DNA from: Oligella urethralis DSM 7531
Lineage (GTDB): Bacteria; Pseudomonadota; Gammaproteobacteria; Burkholderiales; Burkholderiaceae_B
DNA: 44,090 bases
NCBI RefSeq assembly: GCF_000372065.1
Contig: NZ_AQVB01000017.1
Coordinates: 1 to 44,090 of the forward strand
Reading direction: 5' to 3'
Positions 36,543 through 44,090 of the stretch are shown here, piece by piece. Position 1 is the first letter of the stretch. Each line of letters starts with the position of its first letter. Under the pieces are notes generated by a model. The model was not told where the DNA came from. It saw nothing but the letters and a program-made list of their open reading frames with translations, and made no database searches. A program made the translations under genes and the position numbers.

Positions 36543-37697
36543 CTAAAAGCGATAAATCGAAGCAATACCGGTATCCGTTGGCATATACTGACTTGGGATA
36601 ATTTTCACATCGCCACCGCGACGTAGCACCATTTCAGCCAAATCATCTAACACATCATCGGCATTGGGGTCGGAAAAGTCCGCCACTAGCTCAACCTTAC
36701 GGGCTTCACGATCAATTTTGCCGGCAAGCTTTTTCTCGGCATCAACTAATAAAGTATCCACCCGACCATCTAGAATTGCCGCTAAGGTGCGATCAAGGTC
36801 GCCATTGGCAAGACCCGTGCCGTGCGTTTGCTGAAAACGACTAATTTCCTCCTGCACCCGCTTTGCCGCTACTGGTTCCACGATCGCCCACGCTTTTTCA
36901 AGCAATTGCTCTTCACTTAAAGCGCTCGGATCAACATGAATCTCTTGCTCCAAAACATATGGATTTGCATTGTGCTTGCGGAAAGCGCCCAGGTTTTCAG
37001 GTAGCCCCACTAACACCACAGGCAGTTTGGCATTTTTGCTGATATTGTTATGCAAAGCACGTGCCACCACTCCTAAAAAGCGCTCTTTATCCGCCTGTAC
37101 AGCGTCTTTACGACCACCTTGATAGCGCAAGGCCTGACGCTGACGATAGGATGGACCTAAACCATAGGAGGAGCTCGGTATCATTGGCGCCGTTTCGTCG
37201 TACGTATCATCAATATGCTCAGGGAAGCCCTCAGCAAAAATCACCTGATCCAGACCCTCACGTGTGCCCTCATACATCTCAATATCGGTACGGGTAATGC
37301 AAAGCACCTGGAAGCGATCTTGCGTCTGCGTGATGCGTAGCAAAGGCTTTAAGTGAAAGGAATCAGACACAACAGCAAAGGCTTCGGGCTGACGCTGCAA
37401 GGTAAATACCTCAAAATGAGTTTCATCCGCCAAAATTGCTAAGCCATCTAAGACCTGACGCTGCCAAAAATCATGATTATCAGCCAACTGCTGAAAAGGT
37501 TGCATCAGCGACTCGATCTCACTTTTAGCATATTTCTCTGCCAAGGATTGCTCTAATGTCTTGAGCAAGTTTTTGTAGCGAATCAGATCCTGCTGATTTT
37601 CAGGGTGGCTCCGGTGTGTCGGTTGGTACAAAGATAAGCAAGGTCCCTCGTGCCTTTCTAAAAAATAACTCAGGCTTTGAAGATTAACTGGTTGCAT
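36543..37697 (-). CDS. baeRF (bacterial archaeo-eukaryotic release factor 1-like) family protein
   Basis: 384 residues. The HEGPCLSLYQPTHRSHPENQ start, DGLAILADETHFEVFTL and SDSFHLKPLLRI segments match the baeRF3-type group of eRF1-related proteins. The loop corresponding to GGQ of eRF1 appears as GGR (about residues 194-196), so classic peptidyl-tRNA hydrolysis is doubtful. C-terminal part resembles an L7Ae-like domain (VDTLLVDAEKKLAGK ... DDVLDDLAEMVLRRGGDVKII). Relatives such as Balon bind dormant ribosomes. Preceded by hpf-like gene (81 bases) and a strong AAGGAG site, spacing seven. Function here is inferred. Confidence 0.85.
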   Translation of the reverse strand: MQPVNLQSLSYFLERHEGPCLSLYQPTHRSHPENQQDLIRYKNLLKTLEQSLAEKYAKSEIESLMQPFQQLADNHDFWQRQVLDGLAILADETHFEVFTLQRQPEAFAVVSDSFHLKPLLRITQTQDRFQVLCITRTDIEMYEGTREGLDQVIFAEGFPEHIDDTYDETAPMIPSSSYGLGPSYRQRQALRYQGGRKDAVQADKERFLGVVARALHNNISKNAKLPVVLVGLPENLGAFRKHNANPYVLEQEIHVDPSALSEEQLLEKAWAIVEPVAAKRVQEEISRFQQTHGTGLANGDLDRTLAAILDGRVDTLLVDAEKKLAGKIDREARKVELVADFSDPNADDVLDDLAEMVLRRGGDVKIIPSQYMPTDTGIASIYRF

Positions 37698-37778
37698 CGT
37701 ACTCTCCTTATTATGTAATTTGTGAAAAACCTCAATCAAGGCCGTGATATCAGCTACCACTAGTTATCCGCTGATTAC

Positions 37779-38102
37779 CTATGAGCGGTGGTCCTGCGAC
37801 TTGGAAATCACTTTGCTAAGACCTTGTACTAGCTTACGCGTGGCCTCAAGAATAGCAATCTGAATATCCTCTGAGCGATGCTCAGCCACCACTGGCTTCA
37901 TTGCCGCTACCCGAGCCTCAACCAAGCAACGCTTATCAGTAGCACCGGCACGTGTTTCACTATTGACATCCGACAGATGATATTCAACGCGAGTTAGATG
38001 TGCTGCTTGATGCTTTAACTCCTTCGCCGCGATCGCCTCAATGCGTTGAACTAATGCCTCGCTACGTGTGGTGTGCCTGTCAGTATTAACTAAAATTTGC
38101 AT
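37779..38102 (-). CDS. HPF/RaiA-family ribosome-associated protein
   Basis: 107 residues of the ribosome hibernation-promoting factor fold: MQILVNTDRHTTRSEALVQRIE, then VEYHLSDVNSE, DKRCLVEAR and a C-terminal helix. It has only the ribosome-binding domain, as in short HPF and YfiA, with no C-terminal dimerisation domain. Such proteins occupy the tRNA/mRNA channel of resting ribosomes. AAGGAGG lies five bases before the ATG. First gene of the unit with the baeRF protein; a 6-residue ORF with a good ribosome-binding site lies in its leader. Confidence 0.85.
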   Translation of the reverse strand: MQILVNTDRHTTRSEALVQRIEAIAAKELKHQAAHLTRVEYHLSDVNSETRAGATDKRCLVEARVAAMKPVVAEHRSEDIQIAILEATRKLVQGLSKVISKSQDHRS

Positions 38103-38160
38103 AGAACCTCCTTGAACTACTGCGTTTTATTATTACTCTATTATTACTAAAGATTGAGCA

Positions 38161-38181
38161 TTAAGCCAATCCGTAGCGCAT
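38161..38181 (-). CDS. possible 6-residue leader ORF upstream of the hpf-like gene
   Basis: On the minus strand ATG CGC TAC GGA TTG GCT TAA encodes MRYGLA and is preceded by AAAGGAG with seven bases of spacing, a fully functional-looking translation start. It ends 58 bases before the hpf start. It could be a regulatory leader peptide, or chance, as it is very short. Confidence 0.35.
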   Translation of the reverse strand: MRYGLA

Positions 38182-38299
38182 GATTTACTCCTTTGGATCG
38201 ACTATATTTTGATCAATAACAATTAACGCTGAGGCAAATAGTAGCTAATTTCTCAAGGACTTAACGCAACGCTCGGCACGATCATAACGTCGCTGGCGG

Positions 38300-38327
38300 T
38301 TAATATGGTACTTACAAAGTTTTGCAA
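38300..38327 (-). promoter_or_regulatory. possible promoter for the hpf-baeRF unit
   Basis: Minus strand: TTGCAA at 38322-38327, 16 bases, TATTAA at 38300-38305. It would give a leader of about 190 bases containing the short ORF. The rest of 38103-38403, a 300-base divergent region, shows no other gene; a second A/T-rich -10-like TATAGT at 38202-38207 has no good -35. Confidence 0.4.
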
Positions 38328-38403
38328 AGACTTAAGTTTTGAGTCGATTATTTAAGCCTCAACTAAACACCATCTGCTACATTACAAAGCACCCCTAAAT
38401 CAC

Positions 38404-39159
38404 ATGAAGCGATCGTATATGACTATGTTTAAGCCAGTGAAGCATTTCATCCAACAAAGCTTATGCCTACCCCTATTAACACTTAGTATGGTGATGCCAG
38501 CCAGTGCCGCTGCACCCTATCAGGCAATTGATTATGTCGATGCAGAGTTTGCCGTGTCCTATAACCAGGCCGCTGCAGGCGGTACAGCCAAGCTAACAAT
38601 TCGTCAGCAGCAACATCACTACGATGTGAATTTCAACATCCAGCATAGCCTCTTAAAGGCAAGGCAGCAGGCGCATTTCAGTGCTGAGGGTTGCGATATC
38701 ACGCCCCAGTCCTATAGCGCCAGCACGGAAGCGGCATTTAAAGGCAGGAGCCAGGAAAATTTAGGCTTTAACTGGGCGGATAAAATCGCTACTCGTCAAC
38801 ATAATAAAGACGGCGATACCAGCTTTCAGCTCACACAAGCTTACTATGACCCGATGAGCTTATACTTCAAAGCCCGTTGCGATTTGATGGCGGGTAAACA
38901 GCAACTCAGCTACCCTCTTATTTATAAAGGCAAAGAAAGTACCCACCGCTACCAGGTGGTTGGTACCGAAAAAGTCAATACGGGCATGGGTGAATTTGAG
39001 GCCTTGGTGGTAGAGCGTCAGCGCCGCAACAAAAACCGTCGCACCACCTTTTATGTGGCGCCAGCGCTGGACTATTTAATTGTTAAGATCGAGCATCGTG
39101 AAAGTAGCCTCGCCACCGTCAGCATGACCTTAAAACGTATGGACTATCAACTCCAATAA
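38404..39159 (+). CDS. DUF3108 domain-containing exported protein
   Basis: 251 residues with an N-terminal signal peptide (hydrophobic LCLPLLTLSMVMPASAAA). The rest is beta-rich with FKARCDLMAGKQQLSYPLIYKGK and TFYVAPALDYLIVKIEHRE, typical of the DUF3108 family of periplasmic proteins of unknown role. Start ambiguous: ATGs at 38404, 38419 and 38425, none with a clear ribosome-binding site; the first gives the best basic n-region. Confidence 0.8.
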   Translation: MKRSYMTMFKPVKHFIQQSLCLPLLTLSMVMPASAAAPYQAIDYVDAEFAVSYNQAAAGGTAKLTIRQQQHHYDVNFNIQHSLLKARQQAHFSAEGCDITPQSYSASTEAAFKGRSQENLGFNWADKIATRQHNKDGDTSFQLTQAYYDPMSLYFKARCDLMAGKQQLSYPLIYKGKESTHRYQVVGTEKVNTGMGEFEALVVERQRRNKNRRTTFYVAPALDYLIVKIEHRESSLATVSMTLKRMDYQLQ

Positions 39160-39161
39160 AA

Positions 39162-39194
39162 AAGCGCTCCCAAGCACTAGGATTGAAAGCACTT
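39162..39194 (-). terminator. terminator after the polyamine-binding protein gene
   Basis: On the minus strand AAGTGCTTTC pairs with GGGAGCGCTT (G-U pairs included) and six T follow. It lies 22 bases after the converging potF-like stop, and 2 bases after the DUF3108 stop. Confidence 0.6.
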
Positions 39195-39216
39195 TAAAAC
39201 TAAATTAAAAAATCGC

Positions 39217-40323
39217 CTAGCGACCCGCTTTGAGCTCAGCCCAGAGACGTGTTTGTAATCGCAGCAACTCCATGGACTGGGGTTGCATCAAAAACAGCGT
39301 ATCACGCACTTCCTGCGGTGGATAAAGCATCGGGTCGTTAGCAATTTCAGGCTTGACGAACTTTTTGGACTCCAAATTGGCATTGGCAAAGAACATCTCA
39401 TTGGTAATCTCTGCGTGCACTTCGGGGGTTTCCATGTAGTTAATAAAGGCCATGGCATTATCAAAATTAGGGGCGTTTTTAGCCACTGCCATCATGTCCA
39501 TCCAAATCAATGCGCCACCGCGCGGGATCACGTAGGCAATTTCATAAGGACGATTCGCCTCTTTGGCACGGTCAGCGGCAATATAAATATCACCATCGCC
39601 CGCATAGACTAAACACACATCATTTTGCGCCAGCTCCTCAATATGAGCAGCAGGGCTAAAATGCTTAATATAAGGACGAATCGATTTTAAGACCTCAAAG
39701 GCCGCTAAATAATCATCCGGATCTTGAGAGGCCGGATCCTTGCCCATGTAGTTAAGTACCGCAGGGAAAATCAAACCCGCCTCATCGTACAGCGAGATGC
39801 CACAGCTAGCGAATTTTTTGGCCTTTTCTGGATCAAATAAATTACCCCAATCCATTAGGTCCACATCCTCACCTGCCACTTCCTTGGCACGGGTCACGTT
39901 ATAACCTAAGCCCAAGGTACCCATGGCCCAAGGCACTAAGTATTGATTGCCCGGATCAACCTCCTCCAAGATCTTCATAATCTCAGGATCCAAGTACTTT
40001 AAATTAGGTAGTTGAGACTTATCGAGCTTTTCTAAAAGACCCGCTTCAATCTGGCGCTTCGCGTAGTAACTACTGGGAATCACCACATCATAACCGGAAT
40101 TACCAATCAGCAATTTGGTTTGTAAGACGTCATTATTATCAAAGGTATCAAAATTTACCTTGATGCCGGTACTGCGTTCAAAGCCTGGAATCGTATCCTC
40201 TGCCACGTACTCCGCCCAGTGATAAATATTTACCACCCCCTTATCCTGAGCCGCTGCGCCGTAATTCACCGCAAATAAGGCGCCTGCCATGGCAATGCCT
40301 TTTATTAATTTATTAAACTTCAT
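39217..40323 (-). CDS. Spermidine/putrescine ABC transporter substrate-binding protein (PotD/PotF-like)
   Basis: 368 residues. A signal peptide (MKFNKLIKGIAMAGALFAVNYGAAA) exports it. NIYHWAEYVAEDTIPGFERSTG, YDVVIPSSYYAKRQ and the VPWAMGTLGLGYN hinge are typical of PotD/PotF. The aromatic and acidic polyamine-binding residues are in place (WAEY, YDEAG, WMDMM). The transporter genes (potABC/potGHI) are not adjacent, so partners must be elsewhere. Confidence 0.9.
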   Translation of the reverse strand: MKFNKLIKGIAMAGALFAVNYGAAAQDKGVVNIYHWAEYVAEDTIPGFERSTGIKVNFDTFDNNDVLQTKLLIGNSGYDVVIPSSYYAKRQIEAGLLEKLDKSQLPNLKYLDPEIMKILEEVDPGNQYLVPWAMGTLGLGYNVTRAKEVAGEDVDLMDWGNLFDPEKAKKFASCGISLYDEAGLIFPAVLNYMGKDPASQDPDDYLAAFEVLKSIRPYIKHFSPAAHIEELAQNDVCLVYAGDGDIYIAADRAKEANRPYEIAYVIPRGGALIWMDMMAVAKNAPNFDNAMAFINYMETPEVHAEITNEMFFANANLESKKFVKPEIANDPMLYPPQEVRDTLFLMQPQSMELLRLQTRLWAELKAGR

Positions 40324-40369
40324 CGTATCCCCCCCTTATCAAGATGGACCAAACTACTTATAAAAATAA

Positions 40370-40385
40370 AAGACAATGCTGTCTT
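40370..40385 (-). promoter_or_regulatory. inverted repeat upstream of the polyamine-binding protein gene
   Basis: AAGACA, four bases, TGTCTT: a perfect 6-bp repeat 46 bases upstream of the ATG. On the minus strand its AAGACA lies 17 bases before TATAAG, so it may overlap a -35 region and act as an operator. Weak evidence. Confidence 0.25.
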
Positions 40386-40448
40386 AAAAAACGGATCGAT
40401 TTTATTTCATTTTCCTATCATAAAGGCTGCAATAGCGCGATTTTTAAT

Positions 40449-40489
40449 AAAAAATATCAGCCCACTGGCGTACTAGGACGTAGTGGGCT
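40449..40489 (-). terminator. terminator after gltS
   Basis: Minus strand: 8-bp stem AGCCCACT/AGTGGGCT with a 15-base loop, then GATATTTTTTATT. It starts 6 bases after the gltS stop at 40496. Confidence 0.88.
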
Positions 40490-40495
40490 CAGACG

Positions 40496-41773
40496 CTACT
40501 GTAGAAACGGCAATTGCGTAAAGATTTGCAGCACAGTGGCGTTAATTAAATCCACAAAAAACGCACCCACAATGGGCACTAGCAAAAATGCCTTATAGGA
40601 TGGACCGTAGCGGTCGGTCACGGCCTGCATATTCGCCACCGCCGTGGGCGTAGCACCCATCCCGAAGCCGCAATGACCTGCCGCTAAAATCACCGCATCA
40701 TAGTCCTTGCCCATGACCCGATAGGTGATCAAAATCGCATAGCACATCATTAGTAATACTTGCACCGCTAAAATCACCAATACGGGCAAGGCTAAATCTA
40801 CTAACTCCCACAACCGTAATGAGAGCAATGCCATTGCCAAGAATAAAGAAAGTGAGGCGTTACCAAAGACATCAATGGCCCGATCAAACATATCGAAGCT
40901 AAAGACATGGGTCAGGATATTACGTAGAATCACACCGCACATTAAAGCCCAGACAAAGGTCGGCAATTCAAACGCCGTGCCCTTGGCCACATTCGTCATC
41001 ACATCGGCAAAAGCCAAACAAGCCGCAAAGAGCGCCAGGGTCTCAATGGCTGAAGAAGCGGTGATACGACGAATCTGATCCGGTTTATCAAAGAGTGCAT
41101 CATCATAGCCATCATCATCCTCATCGTGACGCGTATTGTAAAGCGAGGTCTTTTTAGCTTGTTGCTCCAGCGGGGTCAACTCCGCTGGCTCAGGTAGGCG
41201 CTCACGTTGCATTCTTTTTAATAGAAACTTAGCCACTGGACCACCAATCATACCCCCAGCCACTAAGCCAAAGGTAGCGGTAGCGACCCCCAAGGTGGTA
41301 GCACCAACGATGCCGTACTGATCCTCTAAAATCGGCCCCCACGCCGCTGCCGTACCATGTCCGCCGGTTAAGGTAATGGAACCAGTCACTAGACCCATCA
41401 AAGGATCCAGTCCAACTAAAGAGGCCATGGCGACACCCACCACATCCTGCACAATAATCAGACCTGAGACCGTAAAACTAAAAATCACCAGGGGCATACC
41501 GCCCACTTTGAGACGCTTGAAATCAGCACTTAAGCCGATGGAAGCAAAGAACATCAGCATAAAGGCGGTTTGCAGCGCCCCATCGAACTTAAAGGAGATG
41601 CCAAAGAAGTACTTCAGCAGCATCACAATACAACTTGCTAACAATCCGCCTGCGACTGGCTCGGGAATATTATAAGACTCCAAAAACTTAATGCGACGGG
41701 TCAAGATACGACCTAAAAGCAGCACTAAGGTGGCCAGAATTAAAGTGTAATAGCCATTTAGTACAATTTCCAT
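40496..41773 (-). CDS. gltS: Sodium/glutamate symporter GltS
   Basis: 425 residues with about ten membrane helices. The GltS signature GSITLTGGHGTAAAWGP (first reentrant loop) and its repeat GHCGFGMGATPTAVANMQ are present. A charged cytoplasmic loop with RHDEDDDGYDD lies mid-protein. Imports glutamate with sodium. Two ATGs in a row (41776 and 41773); the second has GAGG six bases upstream. Confidence 0.94.
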   Translation of the reverse strand: MEIVLNGYYTLILATLVLLLGRILTRRIKFLESYNIPEPVAGGLLASCIVMLLKYFFGISFKFDGALQTAFMLMFFASIGLSADFKRLKVGGMPLVIFSFTVSGLIIVQDVVGVAMASLVGLDPLMGLVTGSITLTGGHGTAAAWGPILEDQYGIVGATTLGVATATFGLVAGGMIGGPVAKFLLKRMQRERLPEPAELTPLEQQAKKTSLYNTRHDEDDDGYDDALFDKPDQIRRITASSAIETLALFAACLAFADVMTNVAKGTAFELPTFVWALMCGVILRNILTHVFSFDMFDRAIDVFGNASLSLFLAMALLSLRLWELVDLALPVLVILAVQVLLMMCYAILITYRVMGKDYDAVILAAGHCGFGMGATPTAVANMQAVTDRYGPSYKAFLLVPIVGAFFVDLINATVLQIFTQLPFLQ

Positions 41774-41975
41774 CATATACCTCTTTGTTATTCACGCTAT
41801 GCCACAGTTTAAAACACTCTCGGCAAAATGCGAAATTTAAATTTAAACTGCTGTCTTATCCTGTTCGTACTTTACCTAGGGTTACCTAGCATTTGTGCTA
41901 ATGTTAAATCAGACCGATTTACCCTATGCTTTAATACATAGCCATTTATTCATCTTTATAGTTTTAGTTTAGCGC

Positions 41976-42794
41976 ATGAGTTCTTATTACAAACTGCTTA
42001 ACCGCACAATTCAGGACGATGGCACGGTGGTTGCCAACTATCAACCGACTATCCACAGTCAGGGTGCATGGAATGCACATGAGCAGCATATGGCCCCTGC
42101 TTCTGGTGTGATGAGTTATGAGTTAGAGCTATTTCAGCCGCGTGACGATATGATTTACGGTCGTTTAGGCTTTGATATTTTGGGTTTGATCCCGCTTAAA
42201 GACTTCACCATCACCACGCGTAATATTCGCCCCGGCAAAACCATTGAGCTGATTGAGAGCAGCTTAAGCTGTGAGGGCAAGGTCGCCATTGTACTCCGTG
42301 CTTGGCGGGTGATGAAAAATGACACGAGCACGGTAGCAAGTGTGGCGGATGAACCAATCACCCCACGCAATGAGATGGTCGAGTGGACGGCACTCAAAGG
42401 GGTCTGGGCCGGCGGCTATATTGCCTCCATTAGCGATCATATCCGTAGCAACCGTGAGCGCCGTCCAGGATGTGCGCAAGTCTGGTTGAGTAATGATCTC
42501 GCCATGGTGGAGGGTGTTGCAACCAGCTCCTTTGTGAAGTTAATGGGCATGGTTGACACCAGTAACGGGGTGGCGGTGTCGCAGCAGTCACCCTTTAGCC
42601 ATATGTTTCCTAATGTTGATCTGCAAATCCACCTATACCGTCTACCCCAAGGTCAATGGTTAGGCCTTAATACTCGCCAACAATATGGCGCCCAGGGCGT
42701 GGGTCTCACCACCTCGATTCTATACGATGAGATGGGCCCCTTTGGTCATAGCGAGCAGATCCTCACCGTGCGCCCTATGCCTATTAAGGCTTAG
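41976..42794 (+). CDS. Thioesterase-like (double hot-dog) family protein
   Basis: 272 residues. Two hot-dog-like halves: FQPRDDMIYGRLGFDILGLIPLKDFTI near residues 52-78 and FVKLMGMVDTSNGVAVSQQSPFSHMFPNVDLQIHL in the second half, as in the TesB-like acyl-CoA thioesterase group. No catalytic assignment can be made with confidence and the substrate is unknown. Divergent from gltS; its stop codon overlaps the pdxA stop on the other strand. Confidence 0.72.
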   Translation: MSSYYKLLNRTIQDDGTVVANYQPTIHSQGAWNAHEQHMAPASGVMSYELELFQPRDDMIYGRLGFDILGLIPLKDFTITTRNIRPGKTIELIESSLSCEGKVAIVLRAWRVMKNDTSTVASVADEPITPRNEMVEWTALKGVWAGGYIASISDHIRSNRERRPGCAQVWLSNDLAMVEGVATSSFVKLMGMVDTSNGVAVSQQSPFSHMFPNVDLQIHLYRLPQGQWLGLNTRQQYGAQGVGLTTSILYDEMGPFGHSEQILTVRPMPIKA

Positions 42795-43828
42795 CGACGG
42801 GCAGCTTCCCACACGGCGGCCCAACCAAGCGACAACTCGGCGGCACGTTCGGCCGCCATCACCAAACTATCTTCTCGGGCAATGGTTTGACCGGCAATAT
42901 CAAAGGCGGTGCCATGATCCACCGAGACACGCACGACTGGCAGACCGACCGTGATATTTACCCCCTGATCACCATACACCGCTTTAAAAGGTGCATGACC
43001 CTGATCGTGATAGCACATCACTAAAAAACGCCAACGCTGATCGCGCACGGCTTGAGGCCAAATCACATCCCCTGGGATGGGACCGTGTAAATTAATCCCT
43101 CGTGCCCGACCTCGCTCAATCGCAGGCAGAATAATGCTCGACTCCTCGGTACCGAACAGATTATTTTCTCCCGCGTGTGGATTTAGACCGGCCACCGCAA
43201 TGGCTTCACCCTCACGCCCCAAGGCTTTGGAAAAGGCATGCACCAACGCAAAGATGGCATCAAAACGCGCTGCTGTGCAGTCCTCAACCGCCTGCTTCAT
43301 GGATACATGGGTGGTGGCATGAAACACAAATAACTCACCGCTAGAGAGCACCAGTGAAAAATCCTCCACCCCGAACTCATGCGCTAGCAGCTCGGTATGC
43401 CCTGGCCAATGATAACCCCCCAGATGCATCGCCTCTTTATTTAAGGGGGCGGTGACAATGCCGTCCACCTCACCGGCACGGGCTAAGGCACAGGCCTTTA
43501 TCACAAACTGGGCAGCAGCTGCACCGGCACGGGCATCTACGGTAGCCAGCTGCACCTCGGCTAAGCTTGTCCCCACCTGTATCACCTCAATACTATCGGG
43601 CGCATTAATAATCTCTGTGGGGCTTTGCACCTCACGCACCACCGCCGCATCAAAACCGATTTGCTGTGCTGCTTTTTGCAAAGCAGCGACATCCCCTATC
43701 ACCACAAAACGCGCTTTAAGCCGCAGATGAGGGTGCTTTAGCAGCATTTTTGCAGTGACTTCGGGACCGATACCGGCGACATCACCTAAGGTGACCGCCA
43801 GGATGGGTAAGCGCTTTTGAGTAGACAC
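42791..43828 (-). CDS. pdxA: 4-hydroxythreonine-4-phosphate dehydrogenase
   Basis: 345 residues; oxidises 4-phosphohydroxy-L-threonine in vitamin B6 synthesis. Motifs: LGDVAGIGPEVTAKML, GHTELLAHEFG, the metal-site HVSMKQAVED, GLNPHAGENNLFGTEE and CYHDQGHAPFK. The likely start is GTG at 43828 (AAGGA nine bases upstream), giving the usual N terminus; a TTG at 43849 would add seven residues. A group II intron ends 62 bases upstream of the GTG. Confidence 0.94.
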   Translation of the reverse strand: MSTQKRLPILAVTLGDVAGIGPEVTAKMLLKHPHLRLKARFVVIGDVAALQKAAQQIGFDAAVVREVQSPTEIINAPDSIEVIQVGTSLAEVQLATVDARAGAAAAQFVIKACALARAGEVDGIVTAPLNKEAMHLGGYHWPGHTELLAHEFGVEDFSLVLSSGELFVFHATTHVSMKQAVEDCTAARFDAIFALVHAFSKALGREGEAIAVAGLNPHAGENNLFGTEESSIILPAIERGRARGINLHGPIPGDVIWPQAVRDQRWRFLVMCYHDQGHAPFKAVYGDQGVNITVGLPVVRVSVDHGTAFDIAGQTIAREDSLVMAAERAAELSLGWAAVWEAARR

Positions 43829-43928
43829 GATGGCTGTTCCTTGTAGCAAAAAATCAAAGGTATCGTTATTTTACACCTGCGCTATTAAAAATCGAGTAGG
43901 GTGAGGTTTGCACCTCATCCCTCTCACA

Positions 43929-43959
43929 GAACCGTACGTACGGACCTCGTATACGGCTC
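43929..43959 (-). other. group II intron domain V
   Basis: Minus strand: GAGCCGTAT, an 11-base apical hairpin ACGAGGTCCGT (three pairs, five-base loop), bulge AC, then GTACGGTTC. The lower stem and bulge match the domain V consensus; the shortened tip is unusual. Confidence 0.85.
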
Positions 43960-43966
43960 ATGCACA

Positions 43967-44089
43967 TTACCATTTAGCATATGCGCTAAACACGTAGCCA
44001 GTCTCAACTTTCCCCATATCATACAACGTTAAACTATCTAACCACTTATTCGGCATAGCATAGTGAGCTAATGGACTGGCTGAGTTTCT
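43967..44089 (-). CDS. group II intron-encoded protein, C-terminal fragment
   Basis: The last 40 residues of an open frame that enters from the right edge, ending FSAYAKW and a TAA eight bases before domain V, where intron-encoded reverse transcriptase/maturase genes normally stop. The visible part RNSASPLAHYAMPNKWLDSL resembles the usual C-terminal end of such proteins (pattern N-G-ASHMN-A-PK-WFD-LGL). The reverse-transcriptase domain itself is outside the window, so intactness cannot be judged. Confidence 0.72.
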   Translation of the reverse strand, partial: RNSASPLAHYAMPNKWLDSLTLYDMGKVETGYVFSAYAKW

Positions 44090-44090
44090 C

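Larger units (their letters stand above)
43891..44090 (-). mobile_element. 3' end of a group II intron (runs off the right edge)
   Basis: On the minus strand the window enters the intron from the right and leaves it at 43891. Domain V is at 43929-43959, with the AGC catalytic triad and the lower 9-bp stem GAGCCGTAT/GTACGGTTC and 2-base bulge. Domain VI is a hairpin at about 43894-43922 with an unpaired A seven bases from the end, the expected branch point. The intron ends ..CTCGAT, agreeing with the AY rule. Domain V is 31 bases instead of the usual 34, its apical stem being short. Confidence 0.87.

Overview
The window is a chromosomal segment of a Gram-negative betaproteobacterium, most likely of the Alcaligenaceae (Burkholderiales). 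Three things point there: the gene order mlaFEDAC - ABC exporter - bolA - murA - hisGDB ... hisAFIE - tatABC - petABC - sspAB, a PhaM-type granule protein, and a single-domain hisB with separate hisI and hisE. Base composition is moderate and coding density is high. There is no prophage, CRISPR array or integron. The only mobile element is the 3' end of a group II intron at the right edge. Species cannot be fixed from sequence alone.

Layout. (1) 1-600: on the minus strand, tRNA-Thr(UGU) with its own promoter, followed by two tandem consensus promoters, an A/T-rich UP-like tract and a boxB/boxA leader. An rRNA operon probably starts just beyond the left edge. (2) 600-4.9 kb, minus: petABC (cytochrome bc1) and sspAB (stringent starvation protein A and the ClpXP adaptor). 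(3) 4.9-9.7 kb: mscL, a Nif3-type protein, a DegS/DegQ-like anchored protease, and tatABC; the Rieske protein PetA carries a twin-arginine signal. (4) 9.7-14.8 kb: hisE, hisI, hisF, hisA, hisB, hisD, hisG, without hisC or hisH. (5) 14.8-22.1 kb: murA, a BolA-family gene, an ABC-2 exporter, and mlaC-A-D-E-F (phospholipid trafficking), with no mlaB at its usual place. (6) 22.2-24.9 kb: dbpA, then rpoH behind a perfect CIRCE operator, then a probable structured small RNA. (7) 24.9-27.4 kb: senC/SCO1, a NUDIX hydrolase and phaM. (8) 27.4-35.1 kb: a tight plus-strand gene run glmU - MFS - two glycosyltransferases - ogt - dgt - polysaccharide deacetylase. (9) 35.2-38.1 kb, minus: an acetyl-CoA acetyltransferase and a two-gene unit of an HPF/RaiA-like protein and a baeRF (bacterial eRF1-like) protein. 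(10) 38.4-43.9 kb: a DUF3108 protein, a PotD/F-like binding protein, gltS, a thioesterase-like protein, pdxA, and the intron end.

Most of this is core metabolism and envelope biogenesis. The parts most worth a second look are the hpf-baeRF pair (a candidate ribosome-hibernation module, with a short leader ORF upstream), the CIRCE-controlled rpoH with a C/U-rich small RNA after it, the missing hisH/hisC and mlaB, two long hairpins on either side of mlaC, and the group II intron inserted just upstream of pdxA.
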